Below are positions 7,842 to 16,326 of a DNA stretch of 39,851 nucleotides, piece by piece. The stretch comes from Pirellulales bacterium (lineage in GTDB: Bacteria > Planctomycetota > Planctomycetia > Pirellulales > JADZDJ01), in assembly GCA_020851115.1 (NCBI GenBank), contig JADZDJ010000153.1:1-39851 (forward strand). Reading direction: 5' to 3'. The notes under the pieces are model-generated. The model searched no databases, had not been told where the DNA came from, and worked only from the letters and a program-made list of their open reading frames with translations. Both the position numbers and the translations under genes were made by a program. The stretch's first letter is position 1. Each line of letters opens with the position of its first letter.

Positions 7842-10538
7842 GTGCCCAATCCATCCCACGAATCCGAATGGCTTACCCGCAAAAAGCGGATTGACCCGAA
7901 GCTCAAGGCTCTCGGCTGGACTGTCGTTCCGTTCGATGAAAATGCGGACTTGGCCGACTACTCCCGACACGCAATCGAGGAGTTTCCCACGGCCAACGGC
8001 CCGGCCGACTACGGTCTAGTCGTCGATGGTCGGCTGCTCGGCGTGGTTGAAGCAAAGAAATTATCGCTCGGACCGCAAGGGGTGCTGCTTCAGGCAGAGC
8101 GATACTCGAAGGGAGTCGCGACGAGTCCCTTCAACTATCGCGGCTATCGTGTTCCGTTTCTGTTCTCAACCAATGGCGAGGTCATCTGGTTCCACGACGT
8201 GCGACACGAATTGGATTTGTCGCGAAAGGTCGCTGATTTCTTCACGCCCAATGCTCTCGCCGAGAAGTTTCACGGCGATGTCGAATCGAGCCTGGGACGA
8301 CTTGGACAACTGAGCAACAGCCATCCGCGACTGCGACCCTATCAGAAGGAAGCGAATGCGGCGGTCGAGGACGCCATCGCTCGCCGCAAGCGGCAAATGC
8401 TCGTCGCGATGGCGACGGGAACGGGCAAGACCTTTACCACCGTCAATCAAATCTATCGGCTGATGAAGTCAGGCGTCGCCCGGCGAGTCCTGTTCCTCGT
8501 TGACCGTCGAGCATTGGCTGCTCAAGCCGTCCGGGCCTTCGCGGCATTCGAGCCGGAGCCTGGTTTGAAGTTCGACCACATTTACGAAGTCTACAGCCAG
8601 CGTTTTCAGTCGGGCGACTTCGATGACGATGAACCCTTCGACCCCAAGGTGCTGCCGAAAGCCTACCTGGAGAATCCCACCGGGGGACACGCCTTCGTCT
8701 ACGTCTGCTCGATTCAGCGGATGACCATCAATCTATTTGGTCGGCAGGCCGTCTTTGAATCTTCCTCGGATGAAGACATTGACGAAGACGCGGAGCAACT
8801 TTCGATTCCCATCCATGCCTTCGACTTCATCGTCGCTGACGAGTGCCATCGCGGCTATTCGACGGGCGAAGTCTCCGTCTGGCGGGACACGCTCAATCAC
8901 TTCGACGCGATTCGCGTCGGTTTGACAGCGACACCGGCCGCCCATACGAAGGCGTACTTCAAGGATGTCGTCTATCGCTACGAATACGAACGGGCCGTCC
9001 GCGAAGGATACCTGGTCGATTATGACGCGGTAAAGGTTCATTCCGACGTGAGAATGAACGGCGTCTTCCTCAACGAAGGGGAAGAAGTCGAAATGGTGGA
9101 CCCGGACAGCGGAGCCGAAACGCGGGACAGCCTGGAAGACGAACGGCAGTTTGATTCGAGCGAAGTCGAACGGAAGGTCACTTCGCCCGATTCCAATCGC
9201 AAGGTCATCCTCGAACTCAAGAAGTACGCCGACGAGCACGAGCAGCGGACTGGACGATTTCCCAAGACGCTGATATTCGCGGCGAATGACCTGCCGCACA
9301 CGTCGCACGCGGACCAACTCGTCGAAATCTGCCGTGAGGTCTTTGGTCGCGGCGAATCGTTCGTCCGCAAGATTACCGGCCGTGTGGACCGCCCATTGCA
9401 GCAGATTCGCGAATTCCGCAATCGCAAGCAGCCGGGCGTTGTCGTGACGGTGGACTTGCTCACGACGGGCGTCGATATTCCCGACCTGGAATTCATCGTC
9501 TTTCTGCGGACGGTGAAGTCCCGCATCCTTTTCGAGCAAATGCTCGGTCGCGGTACCCGCAAAGGCGAGCATCATCCGGACAAATCGCATTTCGTCGTCT
9601 TCGATTGCTTCGACGGGACGCTACTCGAATACTTCCGCAAGTCGACGGGCATCACGGCCGAGCCTCCCGACAAGCCGCTTCGGACGATTCAAGAAATCAT
9701 CGACGACATTTGGAGCAATCGCGACCGCGACTACAACGTTCGTTGCCTGGTCAAGCGTCTGCAACGTATTGAAAAGGAAATGGATGCCTCGGCTCGCCAG
9801 GACTTTGCGTCCTTCGGCGTCGCAAATGGCGACTTGGGCAGTTACGCCCGGTCGCTACCACGTAAACTCGAAGACGACTTCGTCGAGACGATGAAGCTCC
9901 TGCGGAACGAACTATTCCAAGATTTGCTGGTCAACTACACGCGAAAGAAGCGGGTCTTTGTGCGGGCTATCGAACATGAAGACTCGGTGACCAGCGAATA
10001 TCTGATTCGCGACGGCAAAGGAGACGAATACAAGCCCGAAGATTATCTGGTCGCCTTCAGCCGCTTCATCGACGAGAACAGCGACAAGGTCACTGCAATT
10101 GAAATCCTGCTCGACCGCCCGCGTGATTGGAGCACGTCAGCCCTATCCGAGCTCAAGGACAAGCTGGCCACGGCTCCCGAGCGATTCACCATTGAGAATC
10201 TCCAACGTGCCCATGAATTGCACTATCACAAGGCACTGGTCGAAATCATTTCGATGGTCAAGCACGCGGCGGACGACTCTCAGCCGCTCCTGACGGCCGA
10301 GGAACGCATTCGACGGGCCTTCACAAAGTTGACGGCGAAGAAGTCATTCACCGTTGAACAACAAAAGTGGCTCGACCGGATTCGCGACCATCTGGTCGCG
10401 AATCTATCGATTGACCAAGACGATTTCACACTGATGCCGGTATTCGAGCAAGCGGGCGGCTGGCTTCAAGCCAATCGCGTATTCGACGGCAGGCTCGAAG
10501 AGCTACTCATCGAACTCAATGAAGCCATCGCGGCTTGA
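7842..10538 (+). CDS. hsdR: Type I restriction enzyme R subunit (HsdR-like nuclease/translocase)
   Basis: This 898-aa protein begins at a GTG and has the layout of EcoEI-type HsdR. The N-terminal nuclease domain has ADYGLVVDGRLLGVVEAKK at about 53-71, the D...ExK core. The SF2 helicase motor has P-loop MATGTGKTF at about 190, DECHRGYS at about 330, TATPA, LTTGVDIPD and QMLGRGTRKG (motif VI). The C-terminal helical EcoEI-type domain should bind the modification complex. In a complete system it translocates and cuts unmodified DNA with HsdM and HsdS. Here hsdM is cut after its N-terminal domain and no hsdS exists, so HsdR is an orphan in this window. The reading frame is fully intact, suggesting recent loss of its partners or a retained role. 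Confidence 0.9.
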   Translation: MPNPSHESEWLTRKKRIDPKLKALGWTVVPFDENADLADYSRHAIEEFPTANGPADYGLVVDGRLLGVVEAKKLSLGPQGVLLQAERYSKGVATSPFNYRGYRVPFLFSTNGEVIWFHDVRHELDLSRKVADFFTPNALAEKFHGDVESSLGRLGQLSNSHPRLRPYQKEANAAVEDAIARRKRQMLVAMATGTGKTFTTVNQIYRLMKSGVARRVLFLVDRRALAAQAVRAFAAFEPEPGLKFDHIYEVYSQRFQSGDFDDDEPFDPKVLPKAYLENPTGGHAFVYVCSIQRMTINLFGRQAVFESSSDEDIDEDAEQLSIPIHAFDFIVADECHRGYSTGEVSVWRDTLNHFDAIRVGLTATPAAHTKAYFKDVVYRYEYERAVREGYLVDYDAVKVHSDVRMNGVFLNEGEEVEMVDPDSGAETRDSLEDERQFDSSEVERKVTSPDSNRKVILELKKYADEHEQRTGRFPKTLIFAANDLPHTSHADQLVEICREVFGRGESFVRKITGRVDRPLQQIREFRNRKQPGVVVTVDLLTTGVDIPDLEFIVFLRTVKSRILFEQMLGRGTRKGEHHPDKSHFVVFDCFDGTLLEYFRKSTGITAEPPDKPLRTIQEIIDDIWSNRDRDYNVRCLVKRLQRIEKEMDASARQDFASFGVANGDLGSYARSLPRKLEDDFVETMKLLRNELFQDLLVNYTRKKRVFVRAIEHEDSVTSEYLIRDGKGDEYKPEDYLVAFSRFIDENSDKVTAIEILLDRPRDWSTSALSELKDKLATAPERFTIENLQRAHELHYHKALVEIISMVKHAADDSQPLLTAEERIRRAFTKLTAKKSFTVEQQKWLDRIRDHLVANLSIDQDDFTLMPVFEQAGGWLQANRVFDGRLEELLIELNEAIAA

Positions 10539-10564
10539 CGCCTCCCGATTGAAAGGATTTCAAC

Positions 10565-10936
10565 TTGTCCGACGTTGTTCAAAAGCTCTGGGGCTTCTGC
10601 CATACGCTCCGCCATGATGGCATCGACTACGGTGACTACATCGAGCAAATCACCTATTTGCTCTTCCTCAAGATGTCGGATGAACGCGGCATCGACCTCA
10701 CCAAAATCAAGATGCGGGCCGTCGATGACCCGCAGAAAATCACGACGCTCAATTGCTCCTGGCCCGCTCTTACGGCGAAAGCCGGGACCGACTTGACCGA
10801 CTATTATGCGAACGTGCTGCGTGCGTTGGGACAGCAAGAAGGACTGCTCGGCGACATTTTTTCGGGTGCTCAGTCCCGCTTCAACAAGCCGACAAGCCTC
10901 AAGCAACTGCTCACGACGATTGACGAAACCGAGTGA
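10565..10936 (+). pseudogene. hsdM: hsdM 5' fragment: N-terminal domain of type I DNA methyltransferase
   Basis: A TTG start at 10565 follows AAAGGA at a good distance. The 123 residues (QKLWGFCHTLR, YIEQITYLLFLKM, then KPTSLKQLLTTIDE) are the HsdM N-terminal helical domain, which normally ends in an IDE-x-(D/E)-W segment leading into the SAM-binding domain. Here the frame reaches IDETE and hits a stop exactly where sequence from another gene begins. The methyltransferase domain (NPPY motif) and hsdS are absent. It follows hsdR by 26 nt, so it was part of the operon. It cannot methylate DNA. Confidence 0.88.
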
Positions 10937-11121
10937 ACAACGCGGGCTTCATCGAGCACAAGGTTGTTGCCCACTCCCAAGTCGCTGAGCAAGTCGCCTC
11001 CGACGGCGTCGAAGCGAATCTCGTACTCGCCTTGTGCCAGCGGTTGGCCGTCAAAGGTATCGACGACCGCCTTGATGGCGTCGAGTTGGTAGTCCTGGTT
11101 GCTGTCAAACTGAATCTTCAC
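10935..11121 (-). pseudogene. res: Type III restriction enzyme Res, 5' fragment
   Basis: Reading leftward from a GTG at 11121 (AAGGA 9-10 nt upstream), the frame gives KIQFDSNQDYQLDAI, then VVDTFDGQPL, FDAVGGDLL and VGNNLVLDEA. This is the start of type III Res/DEAD helicases, which open with a (K/L)xFDSNQxYQLDA motif. Family-like sequence ends at about VVHS, where the strand becomes the reverse complement of the hsdM fragment. About 60 of roughly 900 residues remain, before any helicase motif. It sits downstream of, and in the same direction as, the HTH-SNF2-DUF3800 operon, so it was probably that operon's distal gene. Confidence 0.8.
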
Positions 11122-11355
11122 GCTGCAAAATCCTTACTGAGAGTCGGCGAACTGCGACGAGCCAATTTCTGTCCTTATGGTGGGATAGGGCGAGCACCGG
11201 CCAGGAAAGGGGGCTAAAATGGCTTCCTCCGGCTCGATTCTCCTCGATTGATTCCCCGTCTTGTCCGATGTATGCTTCTACTAGAGTTGGGAACGAAATT
11301 CGGCTCCATGCCGTGTGGCTCGCTTGCGAGCCCTCATATTCCCGGCTCTATTTTT
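11122..11355. other. Gap between DUF3800 gene and res fragment
   Basis: No gene is visible in this stretch. A modification methyltransferase gene would be expected close to res, and none is present. Either it lay beyond the breakpoint or it was deleted here. The sequence has short GC-rich inverted motifs (GGCTCGCTTGCGAGCC at about 11317-11332) but no family-like translation in any frame. Confidence 0.4.
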
Positions 11356-12240
11356 TTAGGTTGGCGGGTTTTTTAGGCTCTCCTTCTTGAGCGGGTTCTT
11401 CTTGGTGTAGTACACGCCGTACTCGTTCACTCGCGTATCGTCCACGTCGTGGACAAGACTGGCTTTCGCGGCGACGAATTCCCAATAACGCTCTTCGCCT
11501 CGCTCGTACAAACGCTGCAAGGCCCACAGCATGTAGTCCACGGCTTGCAGACCTCCGGCGTCGGCTGGTTTGGCCGCCATAATTTCAATTGGCGATGTCG
11601 CCTCGATGCCCCATGAGGCCCGCAGGTTGTTGCGAGCCTGTTCGATGGCCGTCTGCAACGCCTCAGTGCGGGCACGATTACCGCGACGCGAGAACTGAAT
11701 CACGTAGCTCTCTTCCTTGTGGAGTCGCTCCTTGAACAAGCGACTGACGCAGCGGTCATAAAGCTGGTTGGGATGATAGCGGTAGGCCGGATGCTTCTTG
11801 TTGTGCTCTTGCACCTTCGTCGCAATGGTCGCTTTCTCATTCTCATCTTCAAAATAGGAGTCGTGAGCAAGCGTGACGCTCAGGAAGCCCGAAAACTGTT
11901 CGATGCCCTCTTGCAAGTCGCCTTCTGGGACAAGGTCAAACAAGTTTCGATACTCGATGATTTGCCGACTTGTGAAGGTCGTGCCCCCAAGCTGAAAGGA
12001 GACACGGGGTTCCTCCAAACCCAACGGCGGGGCGTTGGGAAGCAGTTCGGGTTTACGGTGTCCGCAGATTCTAAGGACATCTTCCATCTGCTTTGGCGTC
12101 GCCCGCCCGTAGTTGAAGCGATACCACTTTCTTTTGAATGGGAATCTCTCTTCAGCAGCTCTGTCATAGACGAGAATTAGCCAGGTCAACAACGGTCGTT
12201 GCTGCGTTCCATCGGTGGCTGGTTTCTGTGTGGCGTCCAT
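11356..12240 (-). CDS. DUF3800-domain protein
   Basis: The 294-aa protein ends with GGLQAVDYMLWALQRLYERG, then HDVDD, the C-terminal signature of DUF3800 proteins (Q-x-x-D-Y followed by an acidic loop), which are RNase H-like and often found in defence islands. The N-terminal DES-type motif is degenerate (LILVYDRAA). Its ATG lies three bases after the stop of the SNF2 helicase gene, so it is translationally coupled. Its activity is unproven; a nuclease is the usual guess because of the fold. It likely works with the helicase. Confidence 0.7.
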   Translation of the reverse strand: MDATQKPATDGTQQRPLLTWLILVYDRAAEERFPFKRKWYRFNYGRATPKQMEDVLRICGHRKPELLPNAPPLGLEEPRVSFQLGGTTFTSRQIIEYRNLFDLVPEGDLQEGIEQFSGFLSVTLAHDSYFEDENEKATIATKVQEHNKKHPAYRYHPNQLYDRCVSRLFKERLHKEESYVIQFSRRGNRARTEALQTAIEQARNNLRASWGIEATSPIEIMAAKPADAGGLQAVDYMLWALQRLYERGEERYWEFVAAKASLVHDVDDTRVNEYGVYYTKKNPLKKESLKNPPT

Positions 12241-12243
12241 CGT

Positions 12244-15081
12244 TCAGCGAAGCTCCCATCGCATGGTGAAAAGCGGGAGAAGGTTCTCGCTCATCCGCAA
12301 CTGACCTTCAATCTTGGCAATCAGGGCCTCGCGCTCACGGTCGATAGCGTCTTGGGCGTCGTATAGTTCGCGTCGCTTCTTGTTGCGTTCGGATTCGGCG
12401 TTCTTGAGTCGCTTCTGTGCTGCGAGCTTCTCGGTCAATGCGGTGGCGGTCTGGCTCTCGCGGCGAATTTCTTTTACCTGCTGGTCAAGGTCTTTGATTT
12501 CTCGCTCCAACCCAAGCTTTAGGTCGTCCGACCATCGCTCCAGCTTGGCGACTTCGTCGTCAAAGAAGAGACCATTGCGGTCATCAACCTGTTTGACGCA
12601 ACGGCTTGCCTCAGCTTTGCGTGCCTCATCGAGAATCTGCCCGGCGACCTTGGGCTGCGACTGGCTCGTTATGGTCGCGGGAAGATTGAGCAGCTTGAAA
12701 CACAAGTCGCTGTCGAGTCGGTTGCCGTCGTCCGTCGTGGCGGCGAAAACTAGGAATTCTTCGCACTCGAAGGACTGGACGGTGAGCCTCGACAATTCGA
12801 GCCAGCCGGTTGAGCCTTTGAATTTCTCCAAGGCGGCAATCTTGCTGCCGTGGGCGGCGTAGTCGAATGCGACTTCTGCGATGCCAAGCTCTCGCTGCTT
12901 GGCTCGCTCGATGAGCAGTACGGCCAGCGGATGGTCGGCCCGATAGAAGGCGTCGCCGTCCTTTTCGGCCTGCTTCCAATCCAGGTTGTAGTTTCCTTTG
13001 CGAGACTCGTCGCCTGTGTAGAAAAAGCGAGGCTGCTTCGGATTGAACGTCGCTTGGTCGCCTAGCTCGTGCTGTGTCAGTGACAGAAGCCAGCGTTCGC
13101 GGTCGGAGAGACTGGAAAATGCCTGTTTGCGATGGACCTTCAGGCGAGCGTGAACGTCCTCGTCGAAATTGTCGAGCAATGCTTCCCGCGTTTGGGCCAT
13201 GCGAGACTGGACCTGCTCTTCAAGCTCGGCCTGCAAGCTGTCGAAAGCCGTCTGAATCTCTTCCGTGGAGCGACACTCCTGATAGACCTGGGCAATGCGA
13301 CGCTCAATATCAACGCCTGATTCCAATGCCCCAAGAACTTCATCGCTTGCCCCGAAGACGCCGTCGAATAGCTGGAATTTCTCGGACAGCAATTGAAAGA
13401 CGCGAAGGTCGGCCTCATTGCGTCGATTCAGGAAATTGACGACGACAACGTCGTGCTGCTGGCCATAGCGATGACAGCGGCCAATGCGTTGTTCAATGCG
13501 TTGGGGATTCCAAGGGAGGTCGTAGTTGACCACGAGCGAAGCGAATTGCAGATTGATGCCCTCGGCCCCGGCCTCGGTGGCAATCATCAGCGATGCCCGG
13601 TCGCGGAATTCTTCGACGATGGCGGCCTTAGTATCGACGGAGCGTGAACCCGTGACGACGCTTTCACCTTCGTGCCGCTTGCACCATTGCTCGTAGAGTT
13701 CTCGTGAGTGCGGGTCGGTATTGGTGCCGTTCATCAGCACTAGCTTGCCCGCGAAACCGTTCTTGCTGAGCAGGTCGAACAGATAGTCCTGAGTGCGACG
13801 CGACTCGGTGAAAATGACAGCCTTGCGTTTGGCTCCCAAGCTGTCCGCCTTCTCGAAGGCAATCTTCAAGGCGGAAAGCAGGGCCGTACCCTTGGCATTT
13901 TGGCCGATGGCGTCTGCAAGGTCGGCGTACTTCTTGAGTTCAGCGAGTTCTTCCCGAATCAGAGCAGGGTCAATCTCCGGCTCTTCGACCGGCTCTTCTT
14001 CCCATTCGTCCTGAAGCTCTTCCAAATTCTCCACGTCGTCTTCAATGTGAGCCGTTTCAGAGACTTCATTCTTGGCGAGCAAGTCTTCAAGCCGGTTGAC
14101 AAGCCTTCTCAACGTGCCGCCAATGGCGAAGCTGGACGACGCCAGGAGCTTCCGCAGAATCATCGTCATCAACATCCGTTGACTCGACGGCAAGGCGAGC
14201 AGTGTTTCTCGTTGCAAGTAGGCTGAGACCTGCTGATAAAGCTGGTGCTCAGCATCGGACGGGAGAAACTCCTGTGTTATCGGGACGCGATTAGTGAAGC
14301 GGATATATTCGAGCACCTGCTTTCGCAGCGTTCGCTGACAGAGCGGCTTCAGTCGCTCCTTCAGCAAGGTATTGCGTTGCTCTTCGTCGTTCGTGCGGAC
14401 AAATTTCTCGCGGAATGATGCGGCGTCGCCGAAGACATGCGGGTCGATGATGCTGACGAGTCCGTAAAGCTCCATGAGGGAGTTTTGCAGCGGAGTTGCC
14501 GTGAGTAGCAGCTTGGGAGAACTTCCAACCGCGTCGGCGATGTTCCGAGCCATCTTGTTGCCGGGCTTGTAGACGTTGCGAAGTCGATGGGCCTCGTCGA
14601 TGACAACTAAGTCCCAACTGACTCGGCGAAGCTCTTGCGACTTGGCGGATGCGAAGTGATACGAGCAGGCGACAATCCGCCCATCTTGCTCGAAGGGATT
14701 CGGATGGCCGTCGCGTTGGTATTGATTGAAGTTGCGTGATTCCAGCACGACGGTCGGGAGAAAGAACTTCTCCTCGATTTCCTGCTGCCATTGTTTCCGC
14801 AGCGTTGCGGGAAGTATCAGAAGGATTCGACGGCGGCGTTCGGCCCAGCGTTGGGCCAGCACGATGCCAGCCTCGATGGTTTTACCAAGGCCAACCTCGT
14901 CCGCGAGAATCGCTCCCTTCGCAAGCGGCGAGCGAAACGCAAATAGGGCGGCGTCAACCTGATGTGGATTGAGGTCTACCTTCGCGTTCGCGATGGAACG
15001 CGACAAATTATGGACGCTGTCCGACGCACTCTTGAGCGTCAGAGCGTGTGCCCAGAACTGGCTTTGGTAGTCGGTGTACAT
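12244..15081 (-). CDS. SNF2-family helicase of a defence operon
   Basis: This 945-aa SF2/SNF2 translocase has motif I DEVGLGKTIEAG at about 61, motif II VVIDEAHRLRN at about 160, motif III LLLTATPLQN, and motifs V-VI LPWNPQRIEQRIGRCHRYGQ at about 520. An acidic insert (residues about 340-375) separates the two RecA lobes. The C-terminal 150 residues are strongly predicted coiled coil, rich in E/K/R. It resembles helicases found next to type III R-M genes and DISARM-like islands, but drmA and drmB are absent, so I do not call DISARM. The ATG is three bases after the HTH stop and its own stop is three bases before the DUF3800 ATG. Its role as DNA translocase in the defence complex is inferred. 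Confidence 0.85.
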   Translation of the reverse strand: MYTDYQSQFWAHALTLKSASDSVHNLSRSIANAKVDLNPHQVDAALFAFRSPLAKGAILADEVGLGKTIEAGIVLAQRWAERRRRILLILPATLRKQWQQEIEEKFFLPTVVLESRNFNQYQRDGHPNPFEQDGRIVACSYHFASAKSQELRRVSWDLVVIDEAHRLRNVYKPGNKMARNIADAVGSSPKLLLTATPLQNSLMELYGLVSIIDPHVFGDAASFREKFVRTNDEEQRNTLLKERLKPLCQRTLRKQVLEYIRFTNRVPITQEFLPSDAEHQLYQQVSAYLQRETLLALPSSQRMLMTMILRKLLASSSFAIGGTLRRLVNRLEDLLAKNEVSETAHIEDDVENLEELQDEWEEEPVEEPEIDPALIREELAELKKYADLADAIGQNAKGTALLSALKIAFEKADSLGAKRKAVIFTESRRTQDYLFDLLSKNGFAGKLVLMNGTNTDPHSRELYEQWCKRHEGESVVTGSRSVDTKAAIVEEFRDRASLMIATEAGAEGINLQFASLVVNYDLPWNPQRIEQRIGRCHRYGQQHDVVVVNFLNRRNEADLRVFQLLSEKFQLFDGVFGASDEVLGALESGVDIERRIAQVYQECRSTEEIQTAFDSLQAELEEQVQSRMAQTREALLDNFDEDVHARLKVHRKQAFSSLSDRERWLLSLTQHELGDQATFNPKQPRFFYTGDESRKGNYNLDWKQAEKDGDAFYRADHPLAVLLIERAKQRELGIAEVAFDYAAHGSKIAALEKFKGSTGWLELSRLTVQSFECEEFLVFAATTDDGNRLDSDLCFKLLNLPATITSQSQPKVAGQILDEARKAEASRCVKQVDDRNGLFFDDEVAKLERWSDDLKLGLEREIKDLDQQVKEIRRESQTATALTEKLAAQKRLKNAESERNKKRRELYDAQDAIDREREALIAKIEGQLRMSENLLPLFTMRWELR

Positions 15082-15084
15082 CGC

Positions 15085-15294
15085 TCAGCGTGGCTTCGGT
15101 CTTCGCCGGGACGGCGAGTTGAGCTTCTTGCGGATATGCTCCAGTTCACTCCGACTGAAGAGCCGATAGTTGTTGACTGGGTGCCGGTACTCGGCGATTT
15201 TGCCGTCGCGGCCCCAATTGCGGATTGTGTTCGGTGATACGCCGAGTAGGTCGGCGGCCTCGTTGACCAATAGGTAATCGTTGGTTGAAGGCAC
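15085..15294 (-). CDS. MerR/excisionase-like HTH protein, leader of the SNF2 operon
   Basis: A 69-aa HTH paralogue of the protein at 7608. The core LGVSPNT(I/L)RNWGR(D/G)GKI and HPVN-YRL-SR-EL are shared almost residue for residue, followed by a basic tail. A longer frame opens at 15468, but the GTG at 15294 is preceded by GGAAG at 8 nt and gives a protein matching its paralogue end to end, so I choose it. The next gene starts three bases after the stop. The shared 12-bp upstream box suggests both HTH proteins read the same operator, which would allow cross-regulation of the two operons. Confidence 0.8.
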   Translation of the reverse strand: MPSTNDYLLVNEAADLLGVSPNTIRNWGRDGKIAEYRHPVNNYRLFSRSELEHIRKKLNSPSRRRPKPR

Positions 15295-15340
15295 GGGAGC
15301 GGCTTCCGTGGTCGCAAGGGACGGACTGCAAGCGTGTAGA

Positions 15341-15352
15341 AACCTTACCAAA
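15341..15352 (-). promoter_or_regulatory. Shared 12-bp box upstream of HTH leader 2
   Basis: On the minus strand this reads TTTGGTAAGGTT, identical to 7552-7563, and lies 46 nt before the GTG start of the HTH gene. It occurs once upstream of each HTH operon, at matching spacing. Confidence 0.55.
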
Positions 15353-15540
15353 GCCCGACAATGATTAAAAGCACCTGCGGAAGGCGGTTTATTGATGTAC
15401 GGCAGTTGCTTTTTGGGTGTCAGAATGTTTGCGGCGATACAGCCAGAACACTTCGCGATCGCCAGCAAACCGGGTGGCAGAATTCGCCTTCCATACCGTT
15501 GCTTTGCCGAATGCTAAAGAAAAACGCCTCGTTCCACTAT

Positions 15541-15601
15541 CTTCGATGCCCATTCGCACGCGACACCCGTGAGTGTGAGCGTGCGAATGGGTGGATCGAA
15601 G
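15541..15601. repeat. 61-nt imperfect palindrome
   Basis: CCCATTCGCACGC (15549-15561) pairs perfectly with GCGTGCGAATGGG (15579-15591). An outer arm CTTCGAT (15541-15547) pairs with ATCGAAG (15595-15601) across a 1-nt against 3-nt bulge. An inner ACAC/GTGT step extends the stem towards a six-base loop. The bulged, extrahelical layout resembles a folded recombination site or a structured RNA rather than a terminator, as no T-run follows directly on either strand. It lies between the sigma-like gene and the HTH operon. No gene covers it. Confidence 0.7.
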
Positions 15602-15683
15602 TCAAATGGTTGCACCGCTGACACGAGGTCATCGGCCAAGCTCTTTCGCCGCGCTCGTTGCCGATGGCGCCGGCAAAGCTTCG

Positions 15684-16301
15684 TTAGACGCCGGCCGGCT
15701 GTCCGTGAAACTGCTCCCAGCTTGAGCGCAACCACCGGCGGAGCTGGCTGATGCGGCCGGGCGTGACGCCGAATCGCCGCGCCACAGCGCTGGTCGGTTC
15801 GCCCGTGGCCAGAGCCGCGGCAACCTGACGCTTCGCCGTCGGCAACATGCGCAGCCAAGCGGCTAAATCGATCCGCGCGGCCGCCGTTTCCGCCGGGCCA
15901 GCGCGCCGGTCTTCGAGCAACACCTCGTTCCACGTGCCGGCTGGCTGGCCAGGCTGATCGAGCCGCTCGACCTTGAAGCCCTGCATATAGCGGGCATAGG
16001 GCGACAACACCTCGTGGCGATTGAGCCGCGCGCCGACACGCCTCCCGACTCGGATCTGACGGATTGCATACTGCGCCAGCGGCGTGGCATAGGCCAGTTC
16101 TGCTCGGCCTTGGTCCGCCAGCCGCCGGTAAGCGACATAGGCGTTGGCGACCGTCTCGGCCACTAGCTCTTCCCGCTCGTCAGGGTTTTTGAAGCAGAAA
16201 GCGGATTGTGCTTGGGACCGAATCCGGGGTAGAAATTGAAGAAACCTGTCGGGCAGCGAACGGCCATTCGTAGTCCGCAGGCTGCGAACATAGGCATCCA
16301 T
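15684..16301 (-). CDS. Sigma-70-like DNA-binding regulator of the mobile region
   Basis: The 205-aa protein starts at the ATG at 16301, preceded by GAGGAGG at six bases; the longer frame to 16400 has no such site. The N-terminal half (PDEREELVAETVANAYVAYR, about 40-59) resembles sigma region 2. The C-terminal part (LPTAKRQVAAALATGEPTS, then VARRFGVTPGRISQLRRWLR) is a region-4-like HTH, where rounds of GxxxSxVA precede the recognition helix. I infer a small regulator, possibly controlling the element's genes. No promoter-binding residues can be verified. It may alternatively be a non-sigma HTH regulator. Confidence 0.65.
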   Translation of the reverse strand: MDAYVRSLRTTNGRSLPDRFLQFLPRIRSQAQSAFCFKNPDEREELVAETVANAYVAYRRLADQGRAELAYATPLAQYAIRQIRVGRRVGARLNRHEVLSPYARYMQGFKVERLDQPGQPAGTWNEVLLEDRRAGPAETAAARIDLAAWLRMLPTAKRQVAAALATGEPTSAVARRFGVTPGRISQLRRWLRSSWEQFHGQPAGV

Positions 16302-16326
16302 GGGCGACCTCCTCTGGAAAGGGACA

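Noticed and set aside
8733-9590. Long minus-strand ORF of 285 aa
   Set aside because: It is the antisense of the HsdR helicase domain, which has clear family motifs on the plus strand.
12244-15081. DISARM system
   Set aside because: The SNF2 helicase recalls DrmD, but drmA, drmB and a methylase are absent, so the name is not supported.
15541-15601. Integron attC site
   Set aside because: The hairpin has a bulged shape, but the conserved RYYYAAC/GTTRRRY ends of attC sites are missing and no integron integrase is present.
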